NCBI GenBank assembly: GCA_905193585.1
Contig: CAJJPG010000007.1
Span: 1-32,490, forward strand
Source: an uncultured Oscillospiraceae bacterium
GTDB lineage: Bacteria > Bacillota > Clostridia > Oscillospirales > Acutalibacteraceae
DNA: 32,490 nucleotides
Direction: 5' to 3'
Shown in pieces: positions 7,114 to 16,824 of the stretch. Every line of letters begins with the position of its first letter. The stretch's first letter is position 1. Under the pieces are notes generated by a model. The model saw nothing but the letters and a program-made list of their open reading frames with translations. It ran no database searches and was not told the origin of the DNA. Made by a program: the position numbers and the translations under genes.

Positions 7114-8025
7114 TCAACCGATAAATTCACGTATCAGCGAATTTTCGGGTATTAAAGACCTATCTATCGGGTAAAAGCGCTCAATGCTTTCAAGCGTTTT
7201 CATAAAATACGGGTTATCCGCGCATTGCGCGGTCTCGCCCTTTAAAGCGGAAAGTTCGCTTTTATAAAGGCAAGGCTCGTAAATATGGAGGGTCTTAATC
7301 AGTATATCCGCCCTATCTTTAAAGCAGTAAAGGTATTTTTCTTCACCCGCCGTTACGCCTTTCCATAGGTTCAGGGTCTCTGCAGGGGAGGTGCTGCGGA
7401 ATATTCTGTCTCTCAATACGCGCCGCACAAGCCTTATTTGGCGGCTTGTAAGCAATACTTCGCCGTTTTCATCCTCAATATTGCGGTTTACGCTTATATA
7501 CGCCCTGAAAAGCTTTTTGTGCGGAATAATGCCTGTTAAAACCGGGTTTAAGGCGTGCAGTCCCTCAACTATTACAATGCTGTTGCCCGAAATATCAAGC
7601 TCGCGCGCGTTTTCTATACGCTTTTTCGCCTGAAAATCAAACTGCGGCAGGTATGTTTTGCCGCCTTCAAGCGCTTTATTAAAGCATTTGTTTATAAGCG
7701 GAATATCAAGCGCGTTTACCGATTCAATATCCTGCGTGCCGTCGGGCAGCAACGGCAAACGCTCAGGCGGCAGGTAAAAATCGTCAAGCGATATAACGTC
7801 GGTTTTAACGCCCCTTTCGGCAAGGCACCCGCGCAGCATATGCGCCGTGGTGGTTTTTCCCGATGAGGAAGGACCCGCTATTGCAATGACCTTTATGCTT
7901 TTGTTTTGTATTATTTTATCCGCCACCGCGGATATTTCGTTCCGATAGTGCCGCTCGGCGCGCAAAACAAGCTCCTCGGGGCTTGTTTCGGCATAGCTAT
8001 TTATTGTTTGCAGGGTACTTTTCAT
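7114..8025 (-). CDS. Uridine kinase-like nucleoside kinase
   Basis: A 303-residue P-loop kinase of the uridine kinase/phosphoribulokinase family. The Walker A motif GPSSSGKTTT is at residues 51-60, followed by ISLDDFYLP (substrate-binding Asp) and IVEGLHALNP (Walker B region). It is longer than classical Udk (about 210) and has a C-terminal extension, a form common in Clostridia where it is often fused to a TGS-like domain that is missing here. It probably phosphorylates uridine or cytidine, but the substrate is inferred. Its start overlaps the end of hemZ by 29 bases. Confidence 0.83.
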   Translation of the reverse strand: MKSTLQTINSYAETSPEELVLRAERHYRNEISAVADKIIQNKSIKVIAIAGPSSSGKTTTAHMLRGCLAERGVKTDVISLDDFYLPPERLPLLPDGTQDIESVNALDIPLINKCFNKALEGGKTYLPQFDFQAKKRIENARELDISGNSIVIVEGLHALNPVLTGIIPHKKLFRAYISVNRNIEDENGEVLLTSRQIRLVRRVLRDRIFRSTSPAETLNLWKGVTAGEEKYLYCFKDRADILIKTLHIYEPCLYKSELSALKGETAQCADNPYFMKTLESIERFYPIDRSLIPENSLIREFIG

Positions 8026-9478
8026 AGAATTTCAGAATACCGTCCTTCCGTTCCTTGAGCTCAGAAAACCGACTGATATATTCATATGGATATTTGAAGT
8101 TAAAAATGCGTTCGATATTATTTCCGCCAGGTTCTCTCATTTTTGTAACGGCAGACGCGCCGCAGGCAAGAATTGTGTGGGTTTCGTCCATAGTGTAAAC
8201 ATTGTAAAGACATTCCGTTTCCGGCTTTGCATAGCCCACATTTTCAAGATTCCCTACGGTTTTGCTCTGCCTATACATATAGTATGGGTAAATTCCTGCG
8301 GTTTCAAGCGTTTTTTCGGCGTATTCCACCATTTCGGCAGCCGCCGCGCCCATTTGCGCCTCGGGGAAAAGCCCCGATGTGTTAAGCGTGGACGAACGCT
8401 TCATTGAAAGCGAATGAACGGTAACGCTTTCGGGGCAAAGCGCCAGCACGCGTGAAAGCGTGTTTTCGAAGCTTAAGGGCGTATCGCCCGGCAAGCCCGC
8501 TATAAGGTCGGTATTTATGTTTTTAAAGCCGCACTCCCTTGCAAGCCGAAACGCCGCCTCGGTTTGGGCGGCGGTATGCTTTCTGCCTATGTTTTTAAGC
8601 ACCTCGTCATTCATAGTCTGCGGATTTATGCTGATTCTTGAAGCGCCCATACGCTTTATAACTTCCAGCTTTTCTTTTGTTACGGTGTCGGGTCTGCCCG
8701 CCTCTACCGTGTATTCCGCCACGCTCTGTACGGGGAAATTCTCCGCCACTGCCGACATTATTTCTTCAAGCTGCTCGGCGGTTACGGAGGTGGGCGTTCC
8801 GCCGCCTATGTATATTGTTTCAAGCTTTAAAGAGAGCTTTTTCGCTATTTCCGCCGTAAGCCTTAATTCTTCGCATAAAAGGGCTATATACTGCGGTATA
8901 AGCCTGCGCGCCTGCTCTACCGAGTGCGAAACAAAGGAGCAATAGGCGCACCTGGTAGGGCAAAACGGAATTGAAATATAAAGGCTGTAGGAGCTTTTGC
9001 CCGATAAATCGGTTATTCTTTTCTCCGCCGCAACGGTTTTTTTGCAAAGCTCTGTTTTGGTGGGCTTCACATACAGCGCGTTTTTAAAATACTGCTCTGC
9101 TGCAGTCTCCCCCTCTGCCCTGCAAAGCCGCGAAAAAAGCTTGGCGGGGCGAACGCCCGTAAGTATTCCCCACGGCGGGGTGTAACCCGATGCCGCAACA
9201 AAGCAATTATAGAGTGCTGCGGCTATAAGCCGTTCGCACTCTTTCTCATAATTTTCCGCGCTGTTTTCAAGCGTTTTTTCATCGGTATAAGTATTTTCAC
9301 CGAAAATAAGCTCCGCCGACAGGCGCGTTACGCCGTTTTCGCATGATAAAACGGTTACGGCGGCGCGGTCGGAATTATCTCGGCTTTCGCATATTTCAAT
9401 TTTTTCAAACGGAAGAAAAATTCTTATCAGCTTTTCAAGCTCATAGCCGAATGAATGACCTATTAAACACAGTTTCAT
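7997..9478 (-). CDS. hemZ: HemZ-type radical SAM protein (coproporphyrinogen dehydrogenase-like)
   Basis: A 493-residue radical SAM enzyme of the HemN/HemZ group. The iron-sulfur motif CPTRCAYCSF lies near residue 170, followed by IYIGGGTPTS and the RISINPQTMND region typical of the HemN-like family. The family includes oxygen-independent coproporphyrinogen III oxidase, but many members are heme chaperones (HemW-like) and this one has the HemZ N-terminal extension. No other heme genes are nearby, so catalytic activity is unproven. The ATG at 9478 is preferred over an upstream GTG at 9487 that overlaps the preceding stop. Confidence 0.85.
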   Translation of the reverse strand: MKLCLIGHSFGYELEKLIRIFLPFEKIEICESRDNSDRAAVTVLSCENGVTRLSAELIFGENTYTDEKTLENSAENYEKECERLIAAALYNCFVAASGYTPPWGILTGVRPAKLFSRLCRAEGETAAEQYFKNALYVKPTKTELCKKTVAAEKRITDLSGKSSYSLYISIPFCPTRCAYCSFVSHSVEQARRLIPQYIALLCEELRLTAEIAKKLSLKLETIYIGGGTPTSVTAEQLEEIMSAVAENFPVQSVAEYTVEAGRPDTVTKEKLEVIKRMGASRISINPQTMNDEVLKNIGRKHTAAQTEAAFRLARECGFKNINTDLIAGLPGDTPLSFENTLSRVLALCPESVTVHSLSMKRSSTLNTSGLFPEAQMGAAAAEMVEYAEKTLETAGIYPYYMYRQSKTVGNLENVGYAKPETECLYNVYTMDETHTILACGASAVTKMREPGGNNIERIFNFKYPYEYISRFSELKERKDGILKFYEKYPANNK

Positions 9479-9480
9479 TT

Positions 9481-10092
9481 TTACCACACAAACATATTGT
9501 TTTCTTTTTCGTACCCCACGGTAGTAAAATCACCGTGACCGGGGTAAACCTTGGTTTCCTCCGGCAGGGCTATCAGCCGTTTAAGCGATTTTTTAAGGGC
9601 TTTAAGGCTGCCGCCCGGCATATCGGTTCTGCCCACGGCGCCCGCAAAAAGCGTATCACCCGAAAAAAGGCTTTCGCCCGAAAGGTAGGAAACGCCGCCC
9701 ACGGTATGCCCGGGGGTTAAAATAACCTCAAAATCAATATCGCCCACGCTGAATTTTTCGCCGTCGCAAAATGTGCGGTCAGCCGAAAATGGAGCTATGT
9801 GCGCATGGAATTTATCCGATAAATTAAGCTCGGTATCTCTGAGGGCAGGCGCGTCAAGCTCGCCTATACCTATTTCCACACCCGTTTCGTCTCTTAAAGT
9901 TTCCGCCCCGCCTATGTGGTCAAAGTGCGCGTGGGTTATAAGTATCATTCGGTCTTTTCCCCCGTTCACCTTTAAAAAATCCGCAGTTATTTCGGTTTTA
10001 AAGCCGGGGTCTATAACCACCGCCGCTTTATCGGTTGAAATTAGGTAGCAGTTTGTTTTAATCAGTCCTAAGTGTATTGCTCTGATTTCCAT
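9481..10092 (-). CDS. Metallo-beta-lactamase fold hydrolase (glyoxalase II-like, YqgX type)
   Basis: A 203-residue MBL-fold protein with a complete metal site: THAHFDHIGG (HxHxDH), PGHTVGGVSY, SGDTLF and YPGHGDFT. It matches the short glyoxalase II-like group (YqgX/YcbL), which hydrolyses thioesters, but the physiological substrate is unknown. The ATG at 10092 begins the fold and overlaps the end of dtd by 35 bases. The next gene, hemZ, follows immediately. Confidence 0.88.
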   Translation of the reverse strand: MEIRAIHLGLIKTNCYLISTDKAAVVIDPGFKTEITADFLKVNGGKDRMILITHAHFDHIGGAETLRDETGVEIGIGELDAPALRDTELNLSDKFHAHIAPFSADRTFCDGEKFSVGDIDFEVILTPGHTVGGVSYLSGESLFSGDTLFAGAVGRTDMPGGSLKALKKSLKRLIALPEETKVYPGHGDFTTVGYEKENNMFVW

Positions 10093-10546
10093 TTTTCCTC
10101 CATATATCGGTATCAAACAAAATTGTAACCGGTCCGTCGTTTATTAAAGACACCTGCATATCCGCGCCGAAAATTCCCGTTTCAACGCTTTTAATGCCGT
10201 TTTTCCGCAGTTCCTCGCAGTAAAGCATATACAGCTTGTTTGCTGCTGTCGGTTCCATTGCGCCCGTAAACGAGGGGCGGTTGCCCTTTTTAACATCGGC
10301 GCACAAGGTGAACTGGGAAATTACCAGCATTTCGCCGTTTATATCGCAAACCGAGCGGTTCATTTTATCGTTTTCATCACAGAATATACGCAAAGCCGCC
10401 GTTTTTTTGGCAAGCAAAGCCGCGTCCTCTGCGGTGTCGCCCGTTTCGGCGCCGAAAAGCACCATAAGCCCTTCGCCGCATTTCCCCACGGTTTCGCCGT
10501 TTACCGCCACGCTTGCGTTTTTTACACGCTGAATTACTGCTTTCAT
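10058..10546 (-). CDS. dtd: D-aminoacyl-tRNA deacylase
   Basis: A 162-residue DTD that removes D-amino acids (and glycine mischarged on tRNA-Ala) from tRNA. Key motifs are MKAVIQRVKNASVAV at the start, the SQFTL motif near residue 78 and the cross-subunit Gly-Pro (GPVTI) near 139. The C terminus is about 12 residues longer than usual and overlaps the MBL gene. Its ATG overlaps the relA stop as TAATG. The relA-dtd-MBL order is conserved in many Firmicutes. Confidence 0.96.
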   Translation of the reverse strand: MKAVIQRVKNASVAVNGETVGKCGEGLMVLFGAETGDTAEDAALLAKKTAALRIFCDENDKMNRSVCDINGEMLVISQFTLCADVKKGNRPSFTGAMEPTAANKLYMLYCEELRKNGIKSVETGIFGADMQVSLINDGPVTILFDTDIWRKNGNQSNTLRTD

Positions 10547-12738
10547 TACTGATTTATCCTTTCCACACCGAAAACGCCCTGCAGCTTTTCAAGCCGCGCT
10601 ATAATGCTTTTAAGGTGCTCAACGCTTTCAGCCGAGAGCGACATTATAACCAAGCAATTGCCGCTCTTTGTTTGCCTTGCGCTTATGCTGTGCACGGGAA
10701 CGCGCATATTCTGCACCGCGTTCATAACGTCTATTAAAAGCCCCTCGCGGTCGATCGCCGAAACCTGCAAGGTTGATATAAACTTTTCCGACTGAGTGCC
10801 GTCCCAGTGCGCGGGAATCCAGCGCTCCGGCTCGGGGGAATCGGCAATATTAACAGGCACGTTATTGCAGTCCCGCTTATGAATTGAAACGCCGTGACCT
10901 CGGGTAATAAAGCCTATAATATCATCGCCCGGCAGCGGAGTACAGCATTTCGAGAGCTTTATAAGACAGTTGTCAATGCCGTCCACCACAACGCCCTCGG
11001 ACGATTTACTGCGCCGCGTTTCGGGCACGGTGACGATCTCCTGCGGCTTTTGCGCGGCGGTGCGCTTGTTGTAATCCTCTTTTATGCGCGGCATTATTTT
11101 TGAAAGCAGTATACCGCCGTAGCCTATTGCGGCGTAGAACTCGTCCGCTCCCGAAAATTTAAGCCGTTTTGCAATATCCTCAATAAACTCCGCGTTTTCA
11201 TTTTCGGGCAGCTCAATTCCGTTGCGGCGGAACTCCCGCTCAACATCCAGCTTGCCTGCGGCAATATTTTCGGCGCGCTTTTCTTTTTTGAACCACGAGC
11301 GAATTTTGGATTTTGCCTGTGAAGTAACGGCAATACCCAGCCAGTCGCGGCTGGGTCCGTGCCCCGGTTGATTGGTGGTTAAAATTTCAATTACCTCGCC
11401 GGTTTTCACCTCGTGGTTTATGGGTACTATTTTTCCGTCAACTTTAGCGCCCACCATTTTAGTACCTATCGCCGAATGTATTGCAAAGGCAAAATCCACT
11501 ATGGTAGAGCCTACGGGCAGATTTATAACGTCGCCTCGTGGAGTAACCGCAAAAACGTCCTCTTGCGATAAATCGACCTTTATGCTGCGCACAAGGTCGG
11601 AAGCATCGGTAGAAGCCGCCTGTGAATCAAGTATCTGCCTTATCCACTCAAGCCGCCGCTCCATTTTAGCGTTATTATCGGTAATGCCCTCTTTATACTT
11701 CCAGTGCGCCGCTATACCGAACTCTGCGGTATGGTGCATTTCAAAGGTGCGAATTTGAATTTCAAAGGGTATTCCCGCACGGCTTATAACCGTGGTGTGG
11801 AGCGACTGGTACATATTAGGCTTAGGGGTGGAAATATAGTCCTTAAACCTATTGGGTATCGGGCGGAACATATCGTGCATAATACCGAGAATATTGTAGC
11901 AGTCCGCCACGGTGTCGGTTATAATTCTTATGGCGTAAATATCGTAAATTTCGTCAAAGTCCTTGCCCTGAACATACATTTTGCGATATATGCCGTATAT
12001 TGATTTTATTCTGCCCTGAAACGCCATTTCCACATCGGGCATTTCTTCTTTCAGCCGCTTTTCTATGCGCTGCTTTATTTCCTCCAATATCTGCTCGCGG
12101 TGTTGCTTTCTTAACATCAGCAGGTCTTCAATTTCCTTGTAGGCAACGGGGTCAAGGTGCTTTATTGCAAGGTCCTCAAGCTCCTCCTTAACGGGGCGTA
12201 TACCGAGCCTGTGCGCTATAGGGGCGTAAATTTCCAGCGTTTCTACCGATTTATCCCTCTGCTTTTGCGCGGGCATTGCGTCGATCGTGCGCATATTGTG
12301 CAGTCGGTCGGCAAGCTTTATAATTATTACGCGTATATCCTGCCCCATTGCAATGAGCATTTTTCTAAGGCTCTCCGCCTGCTGTTGCTCCTTGGTGGTG
12401 AAATTCAGCCTGCCTATTTTGGTAACGCCGTCAACCAGTAGCGCCACCTCGTCGCCGAACTCGCGCTTTATATCCTCAACCGTTGCGTCGGTGTCCTCCA
12501 CCACATCGTGTAGGAGGGCAGCGGCTATAGACTCGCTGTCCATTCCGAGGGAGACGATTATAAGCGCCACGTTAAACGGGTGAATATAGTAATCCTCGTT
12601 TGTCCAGCGCTTTTGACCGTCGTGCTTTAAAACGCAGTATTCAAACGCTTTTTTTATAAGCTTATAATCGTACTTTCCACCGAAATCCTGCATTTGCTTA
12701 TATAGCTTATCGTAATCTCTTTGCTGTGTCTCGGTCAT
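10546..12738 (-). CDS. relA: Bifunctional (p)ppGpp synthetase/hydrolase, RelA/SpoT family
   Basis: A 730-residue Rel protein that makes and degrades the stringent-response alarmone. Domains in order are the HD hydrolase (LLHDVVEDT at 75-83, KLADRLHNMRT near 143), the synthetase (YGIYRKM, YDIYAIRI, PKPNMYQSLHTTV, about 235-330), TGS (about 390-450), the helical and zinc-finger region with CCTPLPGDDI, and C-terminal ACT (about 655-730). Both HD and synthetase motifs are intact, so both activities are expected. Start and the recJ stop overlap as ATGA, so recJ-relA is translationally coupled. Confidence 0.97.
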   Translation of the reverse strand: MTETQQRDYDKLYKQMQDFGGKYDYKLIKKAFEYCVLKHDGQKRWTNEDYYIHPFNVALIIVSLGMDSESIAAALLHDVVEDTDATVEDIKREFGDEVALLVDGVTKIGRLNFTTKEQQQAESLRKMLIAMGQDIRVIIIKLADRLHNMRTIDAMPAQKQRDKSVETLEIYAPIAHRLGIRPVKEELEDLAIKHLDPVAYKEIEDLLMLRKQHREQILEEIKQRIEKRLKEEMPDVEMAFQGRIKSIYGIYRKMYVQGKDFDEIYDIYAIRIITDTVADCYNILGIMHDMFRPIPNRFKDYISTPKPNMYQSLHTTVISRAGIPFEIQIRTFEMHHTAEFGIAAHWKYKEGITDNNAKMERRLEWIRQILDSQAASTDASDLVRSIKVDLSQEDVFAVTPRGDVINLPVGSTIVDFAFAIHSAIGTKMVGAKVDGKIVPINHEVKTGEVIEILTTNQPGHGPSRDWLGIAVTSQAKSKIRSWFKKEKRAENIAAGKLDVEREFRRNGIELPENENAEFIEDIAKRLKFSGADEFYAAIGYGGILLSKIMPRIKEDYNKRTAAQKPQEIVTVPETRRSKSSEGVVVDGIDNCLIKLSKCCTPLPGDDIIGFITRGHGVSIHKRDCNNVPVNIADSPEPERWIPAHWDGTQSEKFISTLQVSAIDREGLLIDVMNAVQNMRVPVHSISARQTKSGNCLVIMSLSAESVEHLKSIIARLEKLQGVFGVERINQ

Positions 12739-14747
12739 TTTTCCGCTCCCCTTTCCAATAGCTTTTTATATGTAGGCGAATTGTGAAGGTCTCCCTTAGC
12801 GCCCGTTGTTCTTAAAACGCCGTCCGCGCCCTTTTTAATAAGCCCCAGCTCGGTCAGCACCGTCAGCGATACCTCTGTTTTGGCATACCCGGGGTTTGAA
12901 AGCAGCAAATATTTTATACGCTCTGCGCTTGTCGGATCCGCCGCTATAGCTTTATAAACCGTTCCGGTCTCCTGCCGTGTGGGGAAAACCTCGTTTATAT
13001 CAAAGCTTTTGCCGGATAAGAAAAACTCTAAATTATCCATTTCCCTGAAAAGCCTTTCATCATCCGTTCCGCTCATTCTGAGCGCCTTTATCTGAACCGA
13101 TAAATTATACTCGCCCGCGTAAAAATTGGTTTCAACCGTAACCGCCGCGTCTAAAATATCGCCCTCTTTAAAGCAAAAGCGCCCGGGCGTTACGCCAAAA
13201 AGCAGCGCCTGAAAGGAATTCGCGTCCTTTGAAAAAATAAGGCGCAGGTGTTTGCCGCCGCCTATTGGCGTAATTTTTGCAAGGGTAACGCCGAAAAGCC
13301 CGAAAACAGGCGTCGGGTTGCCCGTGCCGAACGGCTCCAACTGCTTTATCGCCTCGGATAAATCGAGGGTTAGCGCCGAGGGCTTTAATTTGCAGTCAAG
13401 CTTTAAAACGGGGGCTGTAAAGGCAAGGCTTTCGGCATATTCGTTTATTTTCTCTCTGAAAGCGTTTATATTCTCTGTTTTAAGGCTTAAGCCCGCAGCT
13501 TGCCTGTGCCCGCCGAATTTTGTAAGCAGGTCGGCGGCATAGCTTATAGCCTCAAAAATCGAAAAGCCCTCAATACTGCGGGCAGAGCCTGTGGATATAT
13601 CGCCGTTTTCAGAGATTACTACGGTAGGCTTGCCGTAGCGCTCGGTAATTCGCGCCGCCACTATACCCACAACGCCCGGGTGCCAGTTTTCCCCGCTTAC
13701 CACTATAACGCGGCGGTGGGAAAGCCCCTCTCTTTCTATTATTTCTGCCGCTTTTTCAAAAATACTTTTTTCTGTTCCGCGGCGTTCTGCGTTCAGCGCG
13801 TCTATGCGGTTTGCAAGCTCCAGCGCCTCGGTCATACTGTCGGCGGTGAGCAGCTTAAAGGCAATATCTGCGCTGCCGAGCCTGCCCGCCGCGTTTATTC
13901 TGGGGGCAATGCCGTAAGCTATGCGGGTTGCGTTCATATCGTTCCTTTCAAGCCCCGCCACACTCATTACCGCCGAAAGCCCCTTTGAGGGCGCGTTTTT
14001 CAGCTTTTCCGTTCCCAGCTTTACAATGCTGCGGTTTTCAAATTTAAGCGGCATAACGTCGGCGGTGACCGCCACGCTTAAAATATCCGCATATTCATAT
14101 ATCAGTTCTTCGGGCTCTTTGCCCTCTGCCACGCAAATAAGCTTAAAGGCAACCTCTGCGCCGCATATTTCCTTAAAGTCCGAGGGGCAGTCCGCCCTGT
14201 GCGGGTCTACCACCGCGTCGGCGGCGGGCAGCACCTCGCCCGGCAAGTGGTGGTCGGTAACTATTACCGCCATACCAAGCTCTTTAGCTCTTTCAACCTC
14301 TTTAACGCAGGCAATACCGTTATCAACGGTTATAATAAGCCCAACACCGTCTGCCGCTAATTTTTCCACCGCGGGAATATTCATACCGTACCCCTCTTGC
14401 ATACGGTCGGGAATATAGCAAACGCAGTCGCACCCGCGGCCTTTAAGGTAGGTATACATAATGGCGGTAGAACTCACACCGTCGCAGTCGTAATCACCGA
14501 AAACGGCAATTTTCACGCCGCTTTCCGCCGCACCGTTTAAAATATCGGCGGCTTTTCCAATATCGGCAAGCAAAAACGGGTCGGAAAAGCAGGGCTCGTC
14601 CGATAAAAATTCCTCTAAATCAGAGGGGTCGGTATACCCGCGCGAGGAGGCTATAAGCGCCACTATGGGGTCAACCCCGCATTCCTCGGCAAGCTCCTTT
14701 GCGAGAGCCTTATCAAGCTCCGCCGTCTGCCATTTTTTCATTCCCAT
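12735..14747 (-). CDS. recJ: Single-stranded-DNA-specific exonuclease RecJ
   Basis: A 670-residue RecJ, a 5'-3' ssDNA exonuclease in recombination and repair. The DHH phosphoesterase core shows DYDCDGVSS (Asp85, Asp87, Asp89), VDNGI and TDHH. The DHHA1 domain follows (GGHRQAAGLSL near residue 420), then the OB-fold (FGTGNPTPVFG onwards). The extra C-terminal domain of about 110 residues is typical of the long Firmicutes form. An alternative ATG lies at 14741. It follows rnfB by 29 bases and overlaps relA by four, coupling repair and stringent response genes to the rnf transcript. Confidence 0.95.
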   Translation of the reverse strand: MGMKKWQTAELDKALAKELAEECGVDPIVALIASSRGYTDPSDLEEFLSDEPCFSDPFLLADIGKAADILNGAAESGVKIAVFGDYDCDGVSSTAIMYTYLKGRGCDCVCYIPDRMQEGYGMNIPAVEKLAADGVGLIITVDNGIACVKEVERAKELGMAVIVTDHHLPGEVLPAADAVVDPHRADCPSDFKEICGAEVAFKLICVAEGKEPEELIYEYADILSVAVTADVMPLKFENRSIVKLGTEKLKNAPSKGLSAVMSVAGLERNDMNATRIAYGIAPRINAAGRLGSADIAFKLLTADSMTEALELANRIDALNAERRGTEKSIFEKAAEIIEREGLSHRRVIVVSGENWHPGVVGIVAARITERYGKPTVVISENGDISTGSARSIEGFSIFEAISYAADLLTKFGGHRQAAGLSLKTENINAFREKINEYAESLAFTAPVLKLDCKLKPSALTLDLSEAIKQLEPFGTGNPTPVFGLFGVTLAKITPIGGGKHLRLIFSKDANSFQALLFGVTPGRFCFKEGDILDAAVTVETNFYAGEYNLSVQIKALRMSGTDDERLFREMDNLEFFLSGKSFDINEVFPTRQETGTVYKAIAADPTSAERIKYLLLSNPGYAKTEVSLTVLTELGLIKKGADGVLRTTGAKGDLHNSPTYKKLLERGAEK

Positions 14748-14776
14748 TCTTTATTACCTACCGAATTAAAATTGAT

Positions 14777-15553
14777 TTATATAATAACTCCGCGTTTACA
14801 GGCGGCTTTGCATTTGCCGCAGCCTGTGCAGAGGGTGCGGTCTATAACCGCAAGATTATCAATGACCTCTAAAGCGCCGCTCTCGCACGCCTTTTCGCAC
14901 ATTTTGCAGGCTATGCAGGAAACCGAGCAGTTTTTAACCACGGGCGCGCCCTTTTCCTTATTTGAGCAGGCAACCCTTACTTCGGCGGATTTCGGAAGTA
15001 CCGATATAAGGGCTTTCGGGCATACCGAAACGCATTTGCCGCACCCCACGCAAATATCGCTGCAAACGGCGGGTCTGCCGTTTTCAAGGGTTATAGCCCC
15101 GAAGGGACATACCGCGGCGCAATCCCCGAAGCCGAGACAGCCGAACGAACATTCAAGCGGACCCGATTGAAGAGCCGCCGCCGCGGCGCAGCTTTGCATG
15201 CCGCTGTAAGCGTATTTAAGCTTTGTGTTTTCGCGCGTGCCCTTGCAGGCTATAAAGGCGATTTTAGGCTCGTTTACAACCTCAACGCCCAGTATTTCAG
15301 CCAGCGCAGCCGCGGCAGCGGCGCCGCCGGGCGCGCATTTATCGGGTGTTGCCTCCCCCGCGGCTACCGCCGCGGCGTAGCCGTCGCAGCCCGAAAAGCC
15401 GCAGGCGCCGCAGTTAGCACCGGGCAGAGCCGCGCGTATTTTCTCCTGCTTTTCGTCCACGGGTACTGCCATAAACTTTGAGGCAAGGGAAAGCCCCACC
15501 CCCGCAATAAGACCTATTATGCCGACAATTATAACGGGTAAAAGTATTTCCAT
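14777..15553 (-). CDS. rnfB: Rnf complex subunit RnfB (Fe-S)
   Basis: A 258-residue electron entry subunit of the Rnf complex, which couples ferredoxin oxidation and NAD+ reduction to Na+ or H+ export. It has one N-terminal membrane helix (residues 4-26), a four-Cys 4Fe-4S domain (GANCGACGFSGCDGY, about 46-60) and several ferredoxin-type CxxCxxCxxxCP motifs in the last 130 residues (for example CVGCGKCVSVCP and CTGCGKCKAAC). Length and cluster content match clostridial RnfB. It is the last rnf gene, immediately after rnfA. Confidence 0.96.
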   Translation of the reverse strand: MEILLPVIIVGIIGLIAGVGLSLASKFMAVPVDEKQEKIRAALPGANCGACGFSGCDGYAAAVAAGEATPDKCAPGGAAAAAALAEILGVEVVNEPKIAFIACKGTRENTKLKYAYSGMQSCAAAAALQSGPLECSFGCLGFGDCAAVCPFGAITLENGRPAVCSDICVGCGKCVSVCPKALISVLPKSAEVRVACSNKEKGAPVVKNCSVSCIACKMCEKACESGALEVIDNLAVIDRTLCTGCGKCKAACKRGVII

Positions 15554-15557
15554 TTTT

Positions 15558-16142
15558 TCAACCCCCTATTCCGGCAAAGCCTAAAAAGGAAAGCGACACA
15601 AGCGCCGCAGCAACAAGCGTTATGGGCAGACCCTTTAAAAATTCGGGAATGTCGGCGGTTTCAAGCCTTTCGCGCACGCCCGAAAACAGCAGCATTGCAA
15701 GCATAAAGCCAAGCCCCGCGCCGAGCGCGTTCACAAGCGACTGAACAAAGCCCAGCTCGTTTGTAATGTTAAGCATTGTAATACCCAAAACCGCGCAGTT
15801 TGTGGTTATTAAGGGTAAATAAATGCCGAGCGCGTTGTATATTGGCTTTATATAGCGCTTCAAAACTATTTCGATAAACTGAACTATCGCCGCAATAACG
15901 AGAATAAACACTATCGTTTCAAGGTAAGTGTAATCAGGCGAAAGTATAAAGTGGTAAATAGGCCATGTAACGGCGGTGGAAACAACCATTACAAGCGTTA
16001 CGGCAATGCTCATTGAAAGGGCGGTATCGGTCTTTTTGGAAACGCCCAAAAACGGGCAGATACCGAGGAATTTTGAAAGCACCATATTATTGGTGAGTAT
16101 AGCCGCCAAAAGAATTGACGCTATGGAGGTTGCGCTATTCAT
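15558..16142 (-). CDS. rnfA: Rnf complex membrane subunit RnfA
   Basis: A 194-residue membrane protein with six predicted helices, homologous to NqrE. It shows the family features NNMVLSKFLGICPFLGVS near the N terminus and LPLITTNCAVLG in the middle. RnfA and RnfE form an inverted-topology pair that holds an intramembrane Fe-S centre, with the Cys in these motifs as ligands. The gene overlaps rnfE by eight bases. The stop is TGA. Confidence 0.96.
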   Translation of the reverse strand: MNSATSIASILLAAILTNNMVLSKFLGICPFLGVSKKTDTALSMSIAVTLVMVVSTAVTWPIYHFILSPDYTYLETIVFILVIAAIVQFIEIVLKRYIKPIYNALGIYLPLITTNCAVLGITMLNITNELGFVQSLVNALGAGLGFMLAMLLFSGVRERLETADIPEFLKGLPITLVAAALVSLSFLGFAGIGG

Positions 16143-16824
16143 TTACTTCCGCCCCCTTTTCACCGTTTTTGCCGCACACGCCTTTAGACGGGCAGCTCTC
16201 GCACCCTAAGTGCTCCACGGGCTTTTTGCCGTTTTTCTTTGCAAGCGCGTTAGAAGCCGCCACCAGCATTCCGAAAACGAAAAATCCGCCGGGCGGCAGC
16301 AAAAATATTATCATAGGGCTTATAAAGCGGGATGTAAGCGGCAGCGAGAAAAGCGAACCTGCGCCCAAAAGCTCGCGTATTGCGCCCATAAGGGTTAAAA
16401 CGGCGGTAAAGCCCACGCCCATTCCGAGACCGTCAAGCACGCTTGGCAGCACCGAATTTTTAGAGGCAAACATTTCGGCGCGCGCAAGAATTATACAGTT
16501 TACAACTATGAGCGGCAGATATATACCGAGGGATTTATCAATTTCGGGCAAAAATGCCTTTACAAGCATTTGAACAACGCTTACAAACCCCGCTATAATG
16601 GTTATAAACGCGGGTATGCGCACCTTATCGGGAATAATATTGCGCAGCAGCGAAATTGCAAGGTTTGAACATACAAGCACAAGCGTTGCCGAAAGCCCCA
16701 TACCTATGCCGTTTATTGCGGCGGTAGTGACTGCCAAAGTAGGGCATGTGCCGAGCACCAGCCGCAGGGTCGGGTTTTCTTTAATAAGCCCGTTTGTAAA
16801 ATAGCCCAAATATTTATTCTTCAC
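16135..16824 (-). CDS. rnfE: Rnf complex membrane subunit RnfE
   Basis: A 229-residue six-helix membrane protein homologous to NqrD. It shows LGTCPTLAVT near residue 24 and LPLIVVNCIILARAE near 106, the twin motifs whose Cys residues bind the shared Fe-S centre with RnfA. The C-terminal tail adds about 25 residues with three Cys (CESCPSKGVC) that are not part of the core fold and might bind metal. The start is GTG with GGGGGAG upstream, overlapping the end of rnfG. Confidence 0.95.
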   Translation of the reverse strand: MKNKYLGYFTNGLIKENPTLRLVLGTCPTLAVTTAAINGIGMGLSATLVLVCSNLAISLLRNIIPDKVRIPAFITIIAGFVSVVQMLVKAFLPEIDKSLGIYLPLIVVNCIILARAEMFASKNSVLPSVLDGLGMGVGFTAVLTLMGAIRELLGAGSLFSLPLTSRFISPMIIFLLPPGGFFVFGMLVAASNALAKKNGKKPVEHLGCESCPSKGVCGKNGEKGAEVNE

